Counted from the stretch's first letter, positions 36,989 through 46,330 are shown. The stretch is DNA of 64,000 bases from Peteryoungia wuzhouensis (GCF_003205195.1 NZ_QJRY01000010.1:60083-124082); one strand, 5' to 3'. The notes: generated by a model from the sequence alone, not told the origin. Numbers and translations are program-made.

Positions 36989-37876
36989 TTCGAATTTCTT
37001 GACCTCAAGGCATTTCTCGCCGTGCTTGACCTCGGCTCGTTCAACGAAGCCGCCCGACAGCTCAATCTATCACAACCTGCGCTTTCAAGACGCATCAAGG
37101 GGCTGGAAGAGGCGGTGGGTACACAGCTCATCGAGCGGACGACACGGCATGTCGCGCCGACGCAGGTCGGACGCGAACTTTTACCCCTTGTGCGCCGCCT
37201 TGTGGACGAATTCGAGGATTCCATCCTTTCGATCAGCGATCTTGGCGGACGTCACCGCGCGCAGGTGACCATCGCATCAGTCCCGACAGCGGCGTTTTAC
37301 TTTCTTCCCAGGGTTGTGCAGTCTTTCAACGAGAAATTCCCGGGAATTCGGTTCCGCATTCTCGATCTGTCAGCAAACGAGGGGCTCGATGCGGTGGCGA
37401 ACGGCGAGGTCGAGTTCGGCATCAACATCACTGGTGCCGCCCGCGCAGATCTGAATTTCACCCCACTGATCGAAGACCCGTTCGTCCTGGCATGCCGCCG
37501 CGACCACCCGCTCGCCACCGCGAAATCGCTCACCTGGGCAGATCTCGCCGGACATCCGCTGATTGGCGTCAGCAAGACCAGCGGCAATCGCGCCGTCCTG
37601 GACCGGGCGCTGACCACCGCCCAGGTGCAACTCAACTGGTTCTATGAGGTCAACCATCTCTCGACTTCTCTTGGTCTGGTGGAGGCCGGACTTGGCATAT
37701 CAGTGATGCCGAAGCTCGCCACACCGCAGGTGGAGCACCCGGTGATTGCCACAGTGCCGCTGACAGGCCCCCTGGTGAGCCGCACGATCGGCCTCGTCGA
37801 ACGCCGTGGCGGCCGCCTATCGCCGGCCGCAATCCGTTTTCGCGAGATGCTGATCCAGGAATGGACGGATTGCTGA
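36977..37876 (+). CDS. LysR-family transcriptional regulator
   Basis: A 299-residue LysR regulator. The helix-turn-helix is FLAVLDLGSFNEAARQLNLS and ALSRRIKGLEEAVGTQLIER. The effector domain contains FRILDLSANEGLDAVANGEV, EDPFVLACRRDHPLA and LGLVEAGLGISVMPKLATP. The frame opens at 36692, but the ATG at 36977 starts the conserved domain. It is divergent from the tautomerase-tctCBA operon and likely its regulator, sensing a pathway carboxylate. Confidence 0.93.
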   Translation: MRNNFEFLDLKAFLAVLDLGSFNEAARQLNLSQPALSRRIKGLEEAVGTQLIERTTRHVAPTQVGRELLPLVRRLVDEFEDSILSISDLGGRHRAQVTIASVPTAAFYFLPRVVQSFNEKFPGIRFRILDLSANEGLDAVANGEVEFGINITGAARADLNFTPLIEDPFVLACRRDHPLATAKSLTWADLAGHPLIGVSKTSGNRAVLDRALTTAQVQLNWFYEVNHLSTSLGLVEAGLGISVMPKLATPQVEHPVIATVPLTGPLVSRTIGLVERRGGRLSPAAIRFREMLIQEWTDC

Positions 37877-38549
37877 CGCCAATGGACAAGTCTGTTCTTC
37901 AGCGGGCGCGCTTTCGCGAAGTTAAACGTCAGAAGGCAGGACTTTCCGTGCGCAAGAGCGAAGGCAGGCGGCGTGATGCAGGTGCATATGCGCCGATCCT
38001 GGTCGAGACACGGAGCATAAACGCAAGAAGCTCGTCGACTCTTATTCGGAGGAGCTTTCGATGAAACGACTTAAGTGGCAGCAGATTCAAGTTTCGTTGG
38101 TTATGGGGACCTGATTGCACGGAGACCTGTAAAATAGGTGCCTCTGGATGAGTTCGTACCAATGCCTCTGCTATAGCAAACCACGGCAGACCGGAATCGG
38201 GGTAAGCTATGCTTTCTGCTTGGTGAACGAACACGTCGTGGAACAAGAGCTATCATTGAACCGATGATGAGACAGGCCGCCCACGGTCACAGGTGTAAGT
38301 CCGATGCAGTGTGGCGTAGCGCAATCTGCGCGGTCCCGCCCAACACCGATTGAGGACAGAGACACCACCTTAACGGACAGGAGGAAAAAGCGCCACGGCA
38401 TTTTTCCATAGTTTTTATGGATTTCTAGAAGAATTTGTCATGCGACAGAATTCTATAGATCGGCATTCCTGCCAATTCTCACCCCGTCACCTATGCTTTC
38501 GTCATCCGAGCAACCCTAAAGAAATGGCGCTTTGCCAGAAGGTTATGAG
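37877..38549. other. Long non-coding region upstream of tauA
   Basis: About 670 bases without a convincing gene. A 17-codon open frame (38061-38114) has a strong GGAGGAG ribosome-binding sequence. A region at about 38205-38375 can fold into several hairpins, e.g. GCGCA/TGCGC near 38318 and a 7-bp stem around ATCATTG/CGATGAT near 38255. It may be a structured RNA or a remnant of an element. The last 150 bases are AT-rich and hold the tauA promoter signals. A 105-residue minus-strand frame (37929-38246) shows no recognisable protein. Confidence 0.4.
38406..38460. promoter_or_regulatory. AT-rich regulatory region of tauABC
   Basis: It contains CCATA/TATGG arms with a GTTTT spacer (38406-38420), TTCTAGAA (38423-38430) and an imperfect palindrome with outer arms AGAATT / AATTCT and inner TGTC/GACAG (38430-38454). 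On the minus strand it reads CTATAGAATTCTGTCGC, similar to elements before the other sulfur operons of the window. Inferred binding site of a sulfur-starvation regulator. Confidence 0.45.
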
Positions 38550-39563
38550 ATGACGATCAAGACATTGTTTGCCGCTGCCATTGCAGCAACCATCGGCGTG
38601 GCGGCCTCGGCGCTTGTGGTGCAGGCTGCCGACAAGAAGGTCGTCGTGGCGTATCAGACGGACGCGCTGCCATCCTCGGTTGCCATTGCAAACGGCGAAT
38701 TCGCCACGGCTACCGGCTATGAAATCGACTTCCGTCGCTTCAACTCGGGTGCCGAGATCTTCGCGGCCATCGCCTCTGGCGACGTTCAGGTCGGTTATGT
38801 CGGCTCCAGCCCCTTCGCCTCCGCCACCTCGCGCGGCCTCGATGTCCGCGCCTTCTACCTGTCCTCGATCTCGGGCATCGACGAAGCGCTGGTGGTCCGC
38901 AACGGCTCCGGCATTGAAACGCTCAACGACCTCAAGGGCAAGAAGCTCGCAGCCGCCCCTGTTTCCACCGACCACTACCAGCTTCTCCAGCTGATCAAGT
39001 CGCTCGGCCTGACGGAAAAGGACGTTCAGGTTCTAGCGATCCCGCAGCCCGAAATTGTTGCCGCCTACAACCGTGGCGACATTGATGGCGGCTTCGTCTG
39101 GGATCCGGCACTGACCGAACTGAAGAAGAACGGCAAGGCGCTGATCACCGCCAAGGAAGTCGCGGAAAAGGGCGCACCGACCTTCACCGCCTGGGTCGCG
39201 ACCGGCTCGTTCGCTGATGAAAATCCCGACTTCCTGACCAAGTTCTCCTCGGTCATCAACAAGTACTACACCTCCTTTGCCAGCAACGAGGCAGCCTGGG
39301 GTCCTGAAAGCGAGAATGCCAAGGCGCTCTCCACCCTGCTCGGCGGCACGCCGGAACAGCAGGCAGCAGCACTCAACAACCTCAACCTGCTGACCCCGGA
39401 CGTCCAGGCGTCGGACGCCTGGCTCGGCGGTGGTGAGAATTCGGGTGCGGCCAAGATCCTCAAGGACACATCGCAGTTCCTGAAGGACCAGGGCAAAATT
39501 TCCGACGTCCTGCCGAGCTATGCCGCCTTCGTTACGCCCGACGCCCTGAAGGCCACACAGTAA
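38550..39563 (+). CDS. tauA: Taurine ABC transporter, substrate-binding protein
   Basis: A 337-residue periplasmic protein of the TauA/SsuA family. The signal peptide is about 26 residues (ends VQA-AD). Motifs are [60 protein letters not shown] and [17 protein letters not shown], closest to TauA. It delivers taurine or a similar sulfonate to TauBC. The ATG at 38550 follows AGAAGG. It is the first gene of tauABC, behind an AT-rich control region. Confidence 0.92.
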   Translation: MTIKTLFAAAIAATIGVAASALVVQAADKKVVVAYQTDALPSSVAIANGEFATATGYEIDFRRFNSGAEIFAAIASGDVQVGYVGSSPFASATSRGLDVRAFYLSSISGIDEALVVRNGSGIETLNDLKGKKLAAAPVSTDHYQLLQLIKSLGLTEKDVQVLAIPQPEIVAAYNRGDIDGGFVWDPALTELKKNGKALITAKEVAEKGAPTFTAWVATGSFADENPDFLTKFSSVINKYYTSFASNEAAWGPESENAKALSTLLGGTPEQQAAALNNLNLLTPDVQASDAWLGGGENSGAAKILKDTSQFLKDQGKISDVLPSYAAFVTPDALKATQ

Positions 39564-39585
39564 CCGACAGACGCATGACAAGCTC

Positions 39586-39617
39586 GATCACGCCGGTTCC
39601 CAAAAGCCGGCGTGATC
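39586..39617. promoter_or_regulatory. Intergenic stem-loop between tauA and tauB
   Basis: A perfect 11-bp stem GATCACGCCGG / CCGGCGTGATC with a 10-base loop. No T-tract follows (CTCGTTTG). It probably stabilises the tauA mRNA 3' end or partly attenuates tauBC, giving more binding protein than transporter. Confidence 0.65.
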
Positions 39618-39637
39618 CTCGTTTGAGGGGAGAAAAA

Positions 39638-40429
39638 ATGCTGAAAATTCAAAACGCGACTGTCTATTTCGAAGGCCGGGGTGAAAAGCCCGTGCATGCG
39701 CTGGACCGGGTCAACCTCGACATTCCCGATGGCGACTTCGTCGTGGCGCTCGGCGCTTCCGGCTGTGGCAAGTCCACGCTGCTGAACGCAATCGCCGGTT
39801 TCCTGCCCCTGTCGGAAGGGTCGATCAGCCTGAATGGCCGCGAGATCAAGGGGCCGGGTGCCGATCGCGGCGTGGTTTTCCAGAAGGACACGCTGCTCCC
39901 CTGGTCGAACGTCGCCGACAACGTGGCGCTGGGGTTGAAGTTCGCCGGCATCGGCCGCGCCGAACGGCGGGACCGGGCGGAGGAGCTTCTGGATCTCGTT
40001 GGTCTGAAGGACTTCGCCAAAAGCTTTCCGTACGAGCTCTCCGGCGGCATGCGCCAGCGCGTGGGCATTGCCAGGGCGCTGGCCACCGAACCCGACATCC
40101 TGCTGATGGACGAGCCTTTCGGTGCGCTCGACAGCCTGACCCGCGAGAAGATGCAGGAGCTGCTGATCGAGGTCTGGCACCGCACCCGCAAGCGTATCTT
40201 CTTCATCACCCACTCGATCGAGGAGGCACTTTTTCTCGGAACCCAGGTGGTCGTGATGTCGCCGCGGCCCGGCCGGGTCGTTGCCCGCTACGAACTGGAC
40301 TTCGTCAACCGTTTCATCGCAACCGGCGACGTGCGCGCTATCAACCTCGCCCCAGAGTTTGGCGAAATCCGTGAGGAGATCCGCGAGATCCTCCACAAGG
40401 ACCATCAGAAAGTGGAGATCGCGGCATGA
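39638..40429 (+). CDS. tauB: Taurine ABC transporter, ATPase
   Basis: A 263-residue ATPase of the nitrate/sulfonate/taurine family. Walker [11 protein letters not shown]-loop region [15 protein letters not shown], signature [15 protein letters not shown], Walker [13 protein letters not shown] and switch His [14 protein letters not shown] are all present. The ATG at 39638 after GAGGGGAGA is chosen; the frame opening at 39575 would include the stem-loop. It couples to tauC by a four-base overlap. Confidence 0.94.
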   Translation: MLKIQNATVYFEGRGEKPVHALDRVNLDIPDGDFVVALGASGCGKSTLLNAIAGFLPLSEGSISLNGREIKGPGADRGVVFQKDTLLPWSNVADNVALGLKFAGIGRAERRDRAEELLDLVGLKDFAKSFPYELSGGMRQRVGIARALATEPDILLMDEPFGALDSLTREKMQELLIEVWHRTRKRIFFITHSIEEALFLGTQVVVMSPRPGRVVARYELDFVNRFIATGDVRAINLAPEFGEIREEIREILHKDHQKVEIAA

Positions 40430-41283
40430 CGGCCATCGAACTGGAAACCACGACCAAAATTGAACGGGCGCCACCTTCCCGGCCAAAGACCGTGCGCATG
40501 GCGGGCTTCGGGCTTGACGGCAAACGCACCACCGCAATCAGCATCGCCACGGCCTTCGTCCTGATCTTCATCTGGTGGGGCGCGACGGCACTGCACTTGG
40601 CACCCAGCCTCTTCCTGCCGCGTCCCGGCGAAGTGCTGCACCAGTTCGGCGTAATCTACGAAAACGGCTATGCCGGCGCGACGCTTGGTGAGCATATCGG
40701 GGCCAGCCTCTTCCGCATCGGTCTTGCCGCAGCCCTTGCCCTTCTCACCGCAATCCCGATCGGCCTGCTGATGGGGCTCAACCGCTGGGCCAAGGGCATT
40801 CTCGACACACCGATCGAGTTCTACTGGCCCCTGCCCCCGCTCTCCTACCTGCCGCTGATGATCATCTGGCTCGGCATTGGCGAGACATCGAAGGTCGCCG
40901 TTCTGTTCCTCGCGATGTTTGCCCCGATCTGCCTCTCGGCCCAGGCCGGTGTGCGCTCGGTCTCGGTGGAGCGCGCCAATGCGGCACGGGCGCTCGGCGC
41001 CAACCGCTGGCAGCTCTTCGCCCATATCGTCGTCCCGAGCGCCTTGCCGGAAATCCTCACGGGCGTGCGCATTGCCGTCGGCATCGGCTGGGGCACACTG
41101 GTTGCGGCGGAACTGATTGCCTCGACACGCGGCATCGGCTTCCTGATCATGTCGGCCGCGCAGTTTCTGGCCACCGACGTGGTGTTCGTCGGCATTGCCA
41201 TTATCTCGGTCTGTGCCTTCGGCTTCGGCTTTGCCGTGCGGCTGGTCGAACGCTTGCTGGTTCCGTGGAAGGGCAAGGCCTGA
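40426..41283 (+). CDS. tauC: Taurine ABC transporter, permease
   Basis: A 285-residue inner-membrane permease of the BPD_transp_1 family, with about six helices and a charged N-terminal cytoplasmic tail of about 35 residues. The region [20 protein letters not shown] is the EAA loop that docks on TauB. It contains [19 protein letters not shown], typical of sulfonate/taurine permeases. Its stop converges with the agmatinase pseudogene 6 bases away. Confidence 0.94.
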   Translation: MTAIELETTTKIERAPPSRPKTVRMAGFGLDGKRTTAISIATAFVLIFIWWGATALHLAPSLFLPRPGEVLHQFGVIYENGYAGATLGEHIGASLFRIGLAAALALLTAIPIGLLMGLNRWAKGILDTPIEFYWPLPPLSYLPLMIIWLGIGETSKVAVLFLAMFAPICLSAQAGVRSVSVERANAARALGANRWQLFAHIVVPSALPEILTGVRIAVGIGWGTLVAAELIASTRGIGFLIMSAAQFLATDVVFVGIAIISVCAFGFGFAVRLVERLLVPWKGKA

Positions 41284-41289
41284 AACGCC

Positions 41290-42256
41290 TTAGCCCTTTT
41301 TCGTCGAAGGAGATTGCGAGAGAGCGCAGAGCAGTTCGAACAGAAGCGATGCGCCAAGCCAAGCGGTCGCGCCGGTCGGATCGAACGGCGGCGCGACCTC
41401 GACGAGATCCGCGCCAACAAGGTTCAGCCCGTCCAGATGACGAACCAGCCGCTGCGCTTCGCGGCTGGTAAAGCCGCCGACCTCAGGGGTCCCGGTTCCC
41501 GGCGCAAAGGCCGGATCGACGCAATCGATATCGAAGGTTACATAGGTCGGCTCCGTGCCGACGATCTGCCGTGCCTCGGCCATGACGTCGTCAATGCCGC
41601 GCTGCGCGACCTCTTCGATCCGGATGATGCGCACGCCCTGGCTTTCGCCCCAAACAATATCGTCGTCGTTGAACATCGCGCCGCGAATGCCGATCTGCAC
41701 CATGCGACGCGGGTCGACATAGCCCTCCTCGATCGCGCGGCGAAAGGGCGTTCCATGGGTGTATTTGGACCGTTGAAATAGGAATCGAACAGATCAGTAT
41801 ACGCATCGAACTGGATGAGACCGACTGGTCGCTCCCGGCCGATAGAGCGCAACACCGCGTAACTGATCAGGTGTCGCCCCCGACGCTGAGCGGCCTGACG
41901 GACCGCGCCCGCAGGTCCTCGAGGAAATGGAAGATGAGCTCAAGCGTATCCGCAATGTCTGCCGGATTGACCGGCACGTCGCCGAGATCTGCGACATTGC
42001 GCGCCGAAAACGGCGCAACGCGGGAAATCGGGTGAATACGGCGGGTCATGGTCGAGGCATCGCGCACCTGTCGTGGCCCATGCCGCGCACCCGGCCGGTT
42101 GGTCGTGCCGCCATCCCAGGGGATACCGAGCAGGCCGATATCCACCTCGTCGATCAACGGATCGGCTGGATCGACATGTCGCAGCCGCATGAACGTGGCG
42201 ATGCCCGCGAAACGCGGCATCTGCATGGCGTCGACGGGCAGGAAAGTCTCGGTCAT
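41290..42256 (-). pseudogene. Agmatinase/ureohydrolase, disrupted by two frameshifts
   Basis: Three frames together give a near-complete agmatinase. Frame one (from the ATG at 42256) runs from FLPVDAMQMPRFAGIATFMR to LSVGGD. Frame two has SYAVLRSIGRERPVGLIQFD and FDSYFNG. Frame three has [40 protein letters not shown] and on to the stop. One base seems missing near 41873 (GAC-ACC-TGA instead of GAC-CAC-CTG) and another shift lies near 41766-41772. In addition the metal-binding motif DAHTD reads DAYTD (codon 41799-41801). The three lesions support true decay rather than a sequencing error. The intact enzyme hydrolyses agmatine or a guanidino acid. Confidence 0.85.
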
Positions 42257-42448
42257 CAAAGTTCCTTGGAGAGGCAGGGATGGAGACGGCAGGTCTTCGC
42301 ATCAGAGGAAGATCACGCCCTGTCTGCGCCGCAGGGGGTAAGCGCAACGCGTCGATATATCTGCAATCAGGCGCGAACGGGGGTAGTGGCGCAGCCAACC
42401 ACAAAAAGCAAACCGCCGGGACGAGCCCGGCGATCAAGAGGCATGCAA

Positions 42449-42991
42449 TCAATCGAGGGCGTGATAGCCGCCATTCACATAAGCGAGCGAAACGCCCTCG
42501 CCCGCATGGATTGCCACCACACGTCCGATGATGATCACGTGACTATGGCGCTCGATCGCCTCTTCGACTTCACAATCGATGCCGGCAACGGCATCCGAGA
42601 GGATCGGCGCTCCGGACAAGAGGTTGATCCACGAGGCGCCCTGGTAGCGCTCTTCACCCTTCAGCCCGCCCACGCCGGCAAACTGATTGGCCAGTTGCTG
42701 GTGTCGCGCGCCGACGATATTGACGCCGAAGCTGCCGTGCCTCTGCAGGACCGGCCATGTTGACGACGTCTTGTTGAGCGAGACAAGCATTCGTGGCGGA
42801 TGAACCGACAGCGCCGTTGCAGACGTCACTGTCGCGCCGGTGCGGTCGCTGCCGGAGCCCGTCGTAATGATGGAAACGCCGCCGGCCAATTGCCGGAGCG
42901 CAGCCTTCAAAGCTTGCGGGTCGACATCACCAGCCGGTTCGCTCGTTTGATCCGCTCTCAAGTTCACCAGCTGTCCGGTGTTATAGGTCAT
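42449..42991 (-). CDS. Flavin reductase (HpaC/DszD-type)
   Basis: A 180-residue NAD(P)H:flavin oxidoreductase of the flavin-reductase-like domain family (split-barrel fold). Motifs are ALRQLAGGVSIITTGSGSDR, GATVTSATALSVHPPRMLVS, GSFGVNIVGARHQQLANQFA and a C-terminal YVNGGYHAL. It supplies reduced FMN to partner monooxygenases. It lies 42 bases downstream of ssuD on the same strand, so it likely feeds SsuD and could also serve the DszA- and DszC-like enzymes. It replaces the flavodoxin-like SsuE of E. coli. Confidence 0.9.
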   Translation of the reverse strand: MTYNTGQLVNLRADQTSEPAGDVDPQALKAALRQLAGGVSIITTGSGSDRTGATVTSATALSVHPPRMLVSLNKTSSTWPVLQRHGSFGVNIVGARHQQLANQFAGVGGLKGEERYQGASWINLLSGAPILSDAVAGIDCEVEEAIERHSHVIIIGRVVAIHAGEGVSLAYVNGGYHALD

Positions 42992-43033
42992 TGTAACGTG
43001 TCCAGGCCATTGGCTGAGAAATCGGTGACAAGG

Positions 43034-44200
43034 TCACGAGGCGGATGCCGTCTTGACGTTGCCGCCATGACCGCCACCGCCGAAAACCTTGCGCTCGCCG
43101 AATGTCGAGCGAAGCTGGTCATGCGGACCAGGCAGACCCAGTTCCGGGAACAGGAGTTCGGAGACACGATAGGCCTCTTCCAGATGCGGATAGCCGGACG
43201 CGATCACGGTATCGATGCCCAGGTCCTGATATTCGCGCAGGCGTTTGGCCACTGTCTTCGGCGAACCGACCAGCGCGGTTCCGGCGCCAGAACGAACCAG
43301 ACCGATACCGGCCCAGAGGTTCGGCGAAACTTCAAGCTTGTCGCGGCGACCCTGATGCAAAGCGACCATGCGCGCCTGCCCGACCGAGTCCGAGCTCTTG
43401 GCAAACACTTCCTGTGCAGCCGCAATTGTCTCGTCGGAGAGCTTCGAGATCAAGCGGTCAGCGGCCTCCCAAGCTTCGTCGTCGGTTTCCCGGACGATGA
43501 AGTGCAAGCGAATGCCGAAGGTGACGTCCTTTCCATGCGGGCCGGCCGCCTTGCGAACCTTGGCGATCTTCTCCGCAACCTGCTCCGGCGGCTCACCCCA
43601 GGTCAGATATTTGTCGGTGATGCCACCCGAGAATTCGATGGCCGCATCCGACGAGCCACCGAAATAGAGCGGCGGTCGCGGCTGCTGCACGGGCGGCAAG
43701 CCAAGCTGGGCGTTGTGCGCCTTGATGTATTTGCCGTCCAGGTGGGCCTTGCCGGTCTGGATCAGCGAGTTGAAGACTTCAAAGAATTCCTGCGCATGGT
43801 CGTAACGCTCGTCATGCGGCAGGAAGATGCCGTCGCCGGCAAGTTCCTGCGCGCTGCCGCCAACGACGATATTGAGCAGAAGGCGCCCGTTCGAGACCCG
43901 ATCAAGGGTCGAAGCGAGGCGTGCATAATAGGCCGGTGACGCGGTGCCAGGACGAATGGCGACGAGATATTTCAGCCGCTCGGTATGGGCAGCAAGATCG
44001 GCGGCGAGAATGAAAGACTCCTCGCAGGCGACACCCGTCGGGATGAGGACGCCGGAATAGCCCAGACGATCGGCCGCCTTGGCAATCTCGCGAAAATATC
44101 CCGGATCGGCCGGACGGCTGAGATCGTCGGATCCGAGATAGGCACCATCCCCGGAAGATGGGATGAACCAGAGAAAGTCCAGGGGCTTCGCAGTTGTCAT
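43034..44200 (-). CDS. ssuD: FMNH2-dependent alkanesulfonate monooxygenase
   Basis: A 388-residue bacterial-luciferase-type enzyme that splits alkanesulfonates into aldehyde and sulfite in the cytoplasm. Sequence: [76 protein letters not shown] and the C-terminal [19 protein letters not shown]. All are typical of SsuD. The ATG at 44200 follows AGGAA; the frame to 44221 is shorter of support. A GC-rich palindrome GGGCGATCGCCC (44222-44233) lies in the leader. Confidence 0.95.
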   Translation of the reverse strand: MTTAKPLDFLWFIPSSGDGAYLGSDDLSRPADPGYFREIAKAADRLGYSGVLIPTGVACEESFILAADLAAHTERLKYLVAIRPGTASPAYYARLASTLDRVSNGRLLLNIVVGGSAQELAGDGIFLPHDERYDHAQEFFEVFNSLIQTGKAHLDGKYIKAHNAQLGLPPVQQPRPPLYFGGSSDAAIEFSGGITDKYLTWGEPPEQVAEKIAKVRKAAGPHGKDVTFGIRLHFIVRETDDEAWEAADRLISKLSDETIAAAQEVFAKSSDSVGQARMVALHQGRRDKLEVSPNLWAGIGLVRSGAGTALVGSPKTVAKRLREYQDLGIDTVIASGYPHLEEAYRVSELLFPELGLPGPHDQLRSTFGERKVFGGGGHGGNVKTASAS

Positions 44201-44221
44201 GATTCCATTCCTGTAAAACAA

Positions 44222-44300
44222 GGGCGATCGCCCGCCCTCAAACTGGCTCGAGTTTAATAATATCTATAGTTTTTATAAGGAATATTATTCTAACTATCCG
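44222..44300. promoter_or_regulatory. ssuD promoter region with AT-rich element
   Basis: It contains GGGCGATCGCCC (44222-44233), the 11-mer ATAGTTTTTAT (44266-44276), which also occurs before tauA (38408-38418), and on the minus strand TTAGAATAATATTCC. Inferred sulfur-responsive promoter or operator. Confidence 0.45.
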
Positions 44301-44347
44301 ACGTGACCAAAAAGATCGGTTCTCGGTCCGGGCACAGCGAGCCCCCG

Positions 44348-45781
44348 TCAGGAAGCCCGCGACAGGATTGGCCCTCCGGCGCGATGGCGCGCAAGGCTAT
44401 CCTTGATTTGCTGCGCCACGAGCACGGCGTGTTCAGTCACCTGCGGAAGCCCCATCAATTCCCCAAATGTGCCCCGCGCGAGAGGCCCGGCGATGAGCAG
44501 GCCCGGAGTGGTCGGATCGGCGGACAGTGCACGGGCATGAACATCACAGGCAATACCCAGGCCTGTGGGGCAAGGCTGCAAGAGGTCGGCATTTTTCAGA
44601 GACAGGAGAAGCGGTTGGCTGTCGAGAACGTCGCCATGCGCAGGTCCCGTGGTGACGATGATCGCATCAACCTCGATGGACACCGGCGCCGCACCGCGCC
44701 GGGGCTGCAGCACCACCTGGAATGCATCGCCGCTGCGGGTGACGGATTTGAGGGCGGCGGCCAGACTTGTCATGCGGCCGGACGCAATCGCATCGTCGAT
44801 GACAGCCTCCACCTGCGGTGCGATCCGAAAACGATGCACATCCCAGAAAGGTCTTACATGGCGGACGATACGCCGCTTCTCCGCAAGTGTCAGGCTCGGC
44901 CAGATCTGCTGCCCCTGGATCCGGACAGCGTCAAGCACGCTGTGCCAGCTAAGTCCCTGGACTTCAGCCTCGCGGATCGCTCTGCGGATGCGCGACAGAA
45001 GCGCACTGGCACGAACAGATGGCTTAGAAACGAAATCGCCGAACGCTTCCTGACCGACAGGACCATGTCCGCGCGAGCGTAGACCTCGCCGGGAAATGGA
45101 TGTTATTGCGCCGCGATGCCCCAGACGCTGTAGGGAGGCCACCATATCGGCAGAGGTCAGGCCATTACCGACAATCAACACGCGGTCATCAGGCGACACC
45201 GCATCGAGCGCATTTGGAACAGTGCCGTCCGCAATAAGCTTCGGATCATCCTTCAAGGGAAGAAGTGTTCTCGGCAGGGCCGGCGCCGGATGGCTGACCG
45301 CAAGGACAACGAGGTCGGCGACCAGCGTCTTCCCATCAGTTCCTGTGAGGCGCCATTGGCGACCTTCCGGCACGAGAGACACGATCGCCGATTGCCAGTG
45401 CTCTACGCGCGCCGCATCCAGCAGAGGTCGCAGACGCGCATGCACATAATCCCCGAAAACCGATCGTTTGGGGTAAGCAAGGCCGTCAGCGGCGATCAGG
45501 CCGGGGTCGTGATCTCCATTGGCAGGGCCATCGAGATAGAGGCTGAAATCCTCCGACCGATCTGGAAACAATGTCATCTTGCCAGCAGGCACATTGATCC
45601 GATGGGCGGGATCGGTGGCGCCATAGGCAAGCCCCCTGCCGATCTGGTCACGTGGTTCAGCCACGACGACCTTGACGTCAGACACGGGGAAATCCCCTTC
45701 GAACAAATGTGCGGCGACCGCTGCACCGGTAAAACCGCCTCCGATGATCGCGACGATCAACGGCTGGGAAGGTTTACTCAT
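44348..45781 (-). CDS. FAD/NAD(P)-binding protein, role unknown
   Basis: A 477-residue protein of the FAD-NAD(P)-binding family (NAD_binding_9 type). The N-terminal dinucleotide motif is VAIIGGGFTGAAVAAHLFEG. Motifs include GRGLAYGATDPAHRINVPAG and a second nucleotide-binding region VLIVGNGLTSADMVASLQRL with ISRRGLRSRGH. The family is seen beside sulfonate-utilisation genes in several proteobacteria, but its reaction is not established to my knowledge. It is last in a three-gene run after two tiny genes and lies upstream of ssuD. It may deliver electrons or oxidise a desulfurisation product; this is inference. Confidence 0.82.
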   Translation of the reverse strand: MSKPSQPLIVAIIGGGFTGAAVAAHLFEGDFPVSDVKVVVAEPRDQIGRGLAYGATDPAHRINVPAGKMTLFPDRSEDFSLYLDGPANGDHDPGLIAADGLAYPKRSVFGDYVHARLRPLLDAARVEHWQSAIVSLVPEGRQWRLTGTDGKTLVADLVVLAVSHPAPALPRTLLPLKDDPKLIADGTVPNALDAVSPDDRVLIVGNGLTSADMVASLQRLGHRGAITSISRRGLRSRGHGPVGQEAFGDFVSKPSVRASALLSRIRRAIREAEVQGLSWHSVLDAVRIQGQQIWPSLTLAEKRRIVRHVRPFWDVHRFRIAPQVEAVIDDAIASGRMTSLAAALKSVTRSGDAFQVVLQPRRGAAPVSIEVDAIIVTTGPAHGDVLDSQPLLLSLKNADLLQPCPTGLGIACDVHARALSADPTTPGLLIAGPLARGTFGELMGLPQVTEHAVLVAQQIKDSLARHRAGGPILSRAS

Positions 45782-45826
45782 TCTGATTTTCCATCTCGCC
45801 GGCCGTGTGCCGAGCGGTGCATGCGA

Positions 45827-45964
45827 TCAAAGGCCAAGGATGGCGATCGCTACGAAAAGCAGCGACGCTGCGAGCGCGACTTTACCTGCCACCCCATCCA
45901 CGCCCCAGCGCTTTGGTGAATTGGCTGAAACCGCTCGCTTCGACGGATAACCGACATAGGCCAT
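45827..45964 (-). CDS. Tiny membrane protein, 45 residues
   Basis: A 45-residue frame with a polar N-terminus (MAYVGYPSKRAVSANSPKRW) and one C-terminal hydrophobic helix (VALAASLLFVAIAILGL) ending at the stop. The ribosome-binding sequence GAGGT lies six bases before the ATG. It begins 8 bases after the stop of the preceding 65-residue gene and ends 45 bases before the FAD protein start, so the three form one operon. The topology suggests a tail-anchored or small inner-membrane subunit. Family not recognised. Confidence 0.6.
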   Translation of the reverse strand: MAYVGYPSKRAVSANSPKRWGVDGVAGKVALAASLLFVAIAILGL

Positions 45965-45972
45965 GGTCGACC

Positions 45973-46170
45973 TCACAGGACGGGGAAATAGCCCAGGCCC
46001 CAGAAGGCCTGATCGGCGGCGCGGCGACGGGCATCGTCATCATCGGAATTTTCATCCGAACGACTGCTCGACGGAGCGTCGCGGTCCGGATCGAACGATG
46101 CCGCATCCTGCTGGCCGCGCCGAAATGCTTCGAAGAAATCAAACGAAAAAAGATTGAAGCCAATGGGCAT
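45973..46170 (-). CDS. Small protein, 65 residues, role unknown
   Basis: The sequence begins MPIGFNLFSFDFFEAFRRGQ. A very acidic, Ser/Asp-rich middle (DRDAPSSSRSDENSDDDDAR) follows, with an aromatic C-terminus AFWGLGYFPVL. The start is the ATG at 46170, eight bases after a strong AAGGAGG. The gene leads the three-gene run with the 45-residue membrane protein and the FAD protein, inside the sulfonate cluster. I do not recognise the family; the conserved-looking ends around a variable acidic middle suggest a binding or assembly role. Confidence 0.6.
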   Translation of the reverse strand: MPIGFNLFSFDFFEAFRRGQQDAASFDPDRDAPSSSRSDENSDDDDARRRAADQAFWGLGYFPVL

Positions 46171-46214
46171 GTCATGTGCCTCCTTCTCAGCGGTTACCGT
46201 CACAGTTTTGCCGC

Positions 46215-46265
46215 GACTGGCGCTCCAGTCAACTTAATCTACCAAATTAGTATTCTATATTCACC
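46215..46265. promoter_or_regulatory. Promoter and leader of the small-protein/FAD operon
   Basis: In the gap after ssuB there is a hairpin GACTGG/CCAGTC (46215-46230) and an AT-rich stretch reading ATAGAATACTAATTT on the minus strand, resembling the elements before tauA, ssuD and the DszA-like gene. Confidence 0.4.
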
Positions 46266-46330
46266 ACGCTTTCGGCAAATTTGGTTCGGCATGATCGGCT
46301 TAAATGGCACTTTCCGTCCAGCTTCGAAAC

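Noticed and set aside
37929..38246. 105-residue minus-strand frame upstream of tauA
   Set aside because: No good ribosome-binding sequence or recognisable domain; the region looks non-coding.
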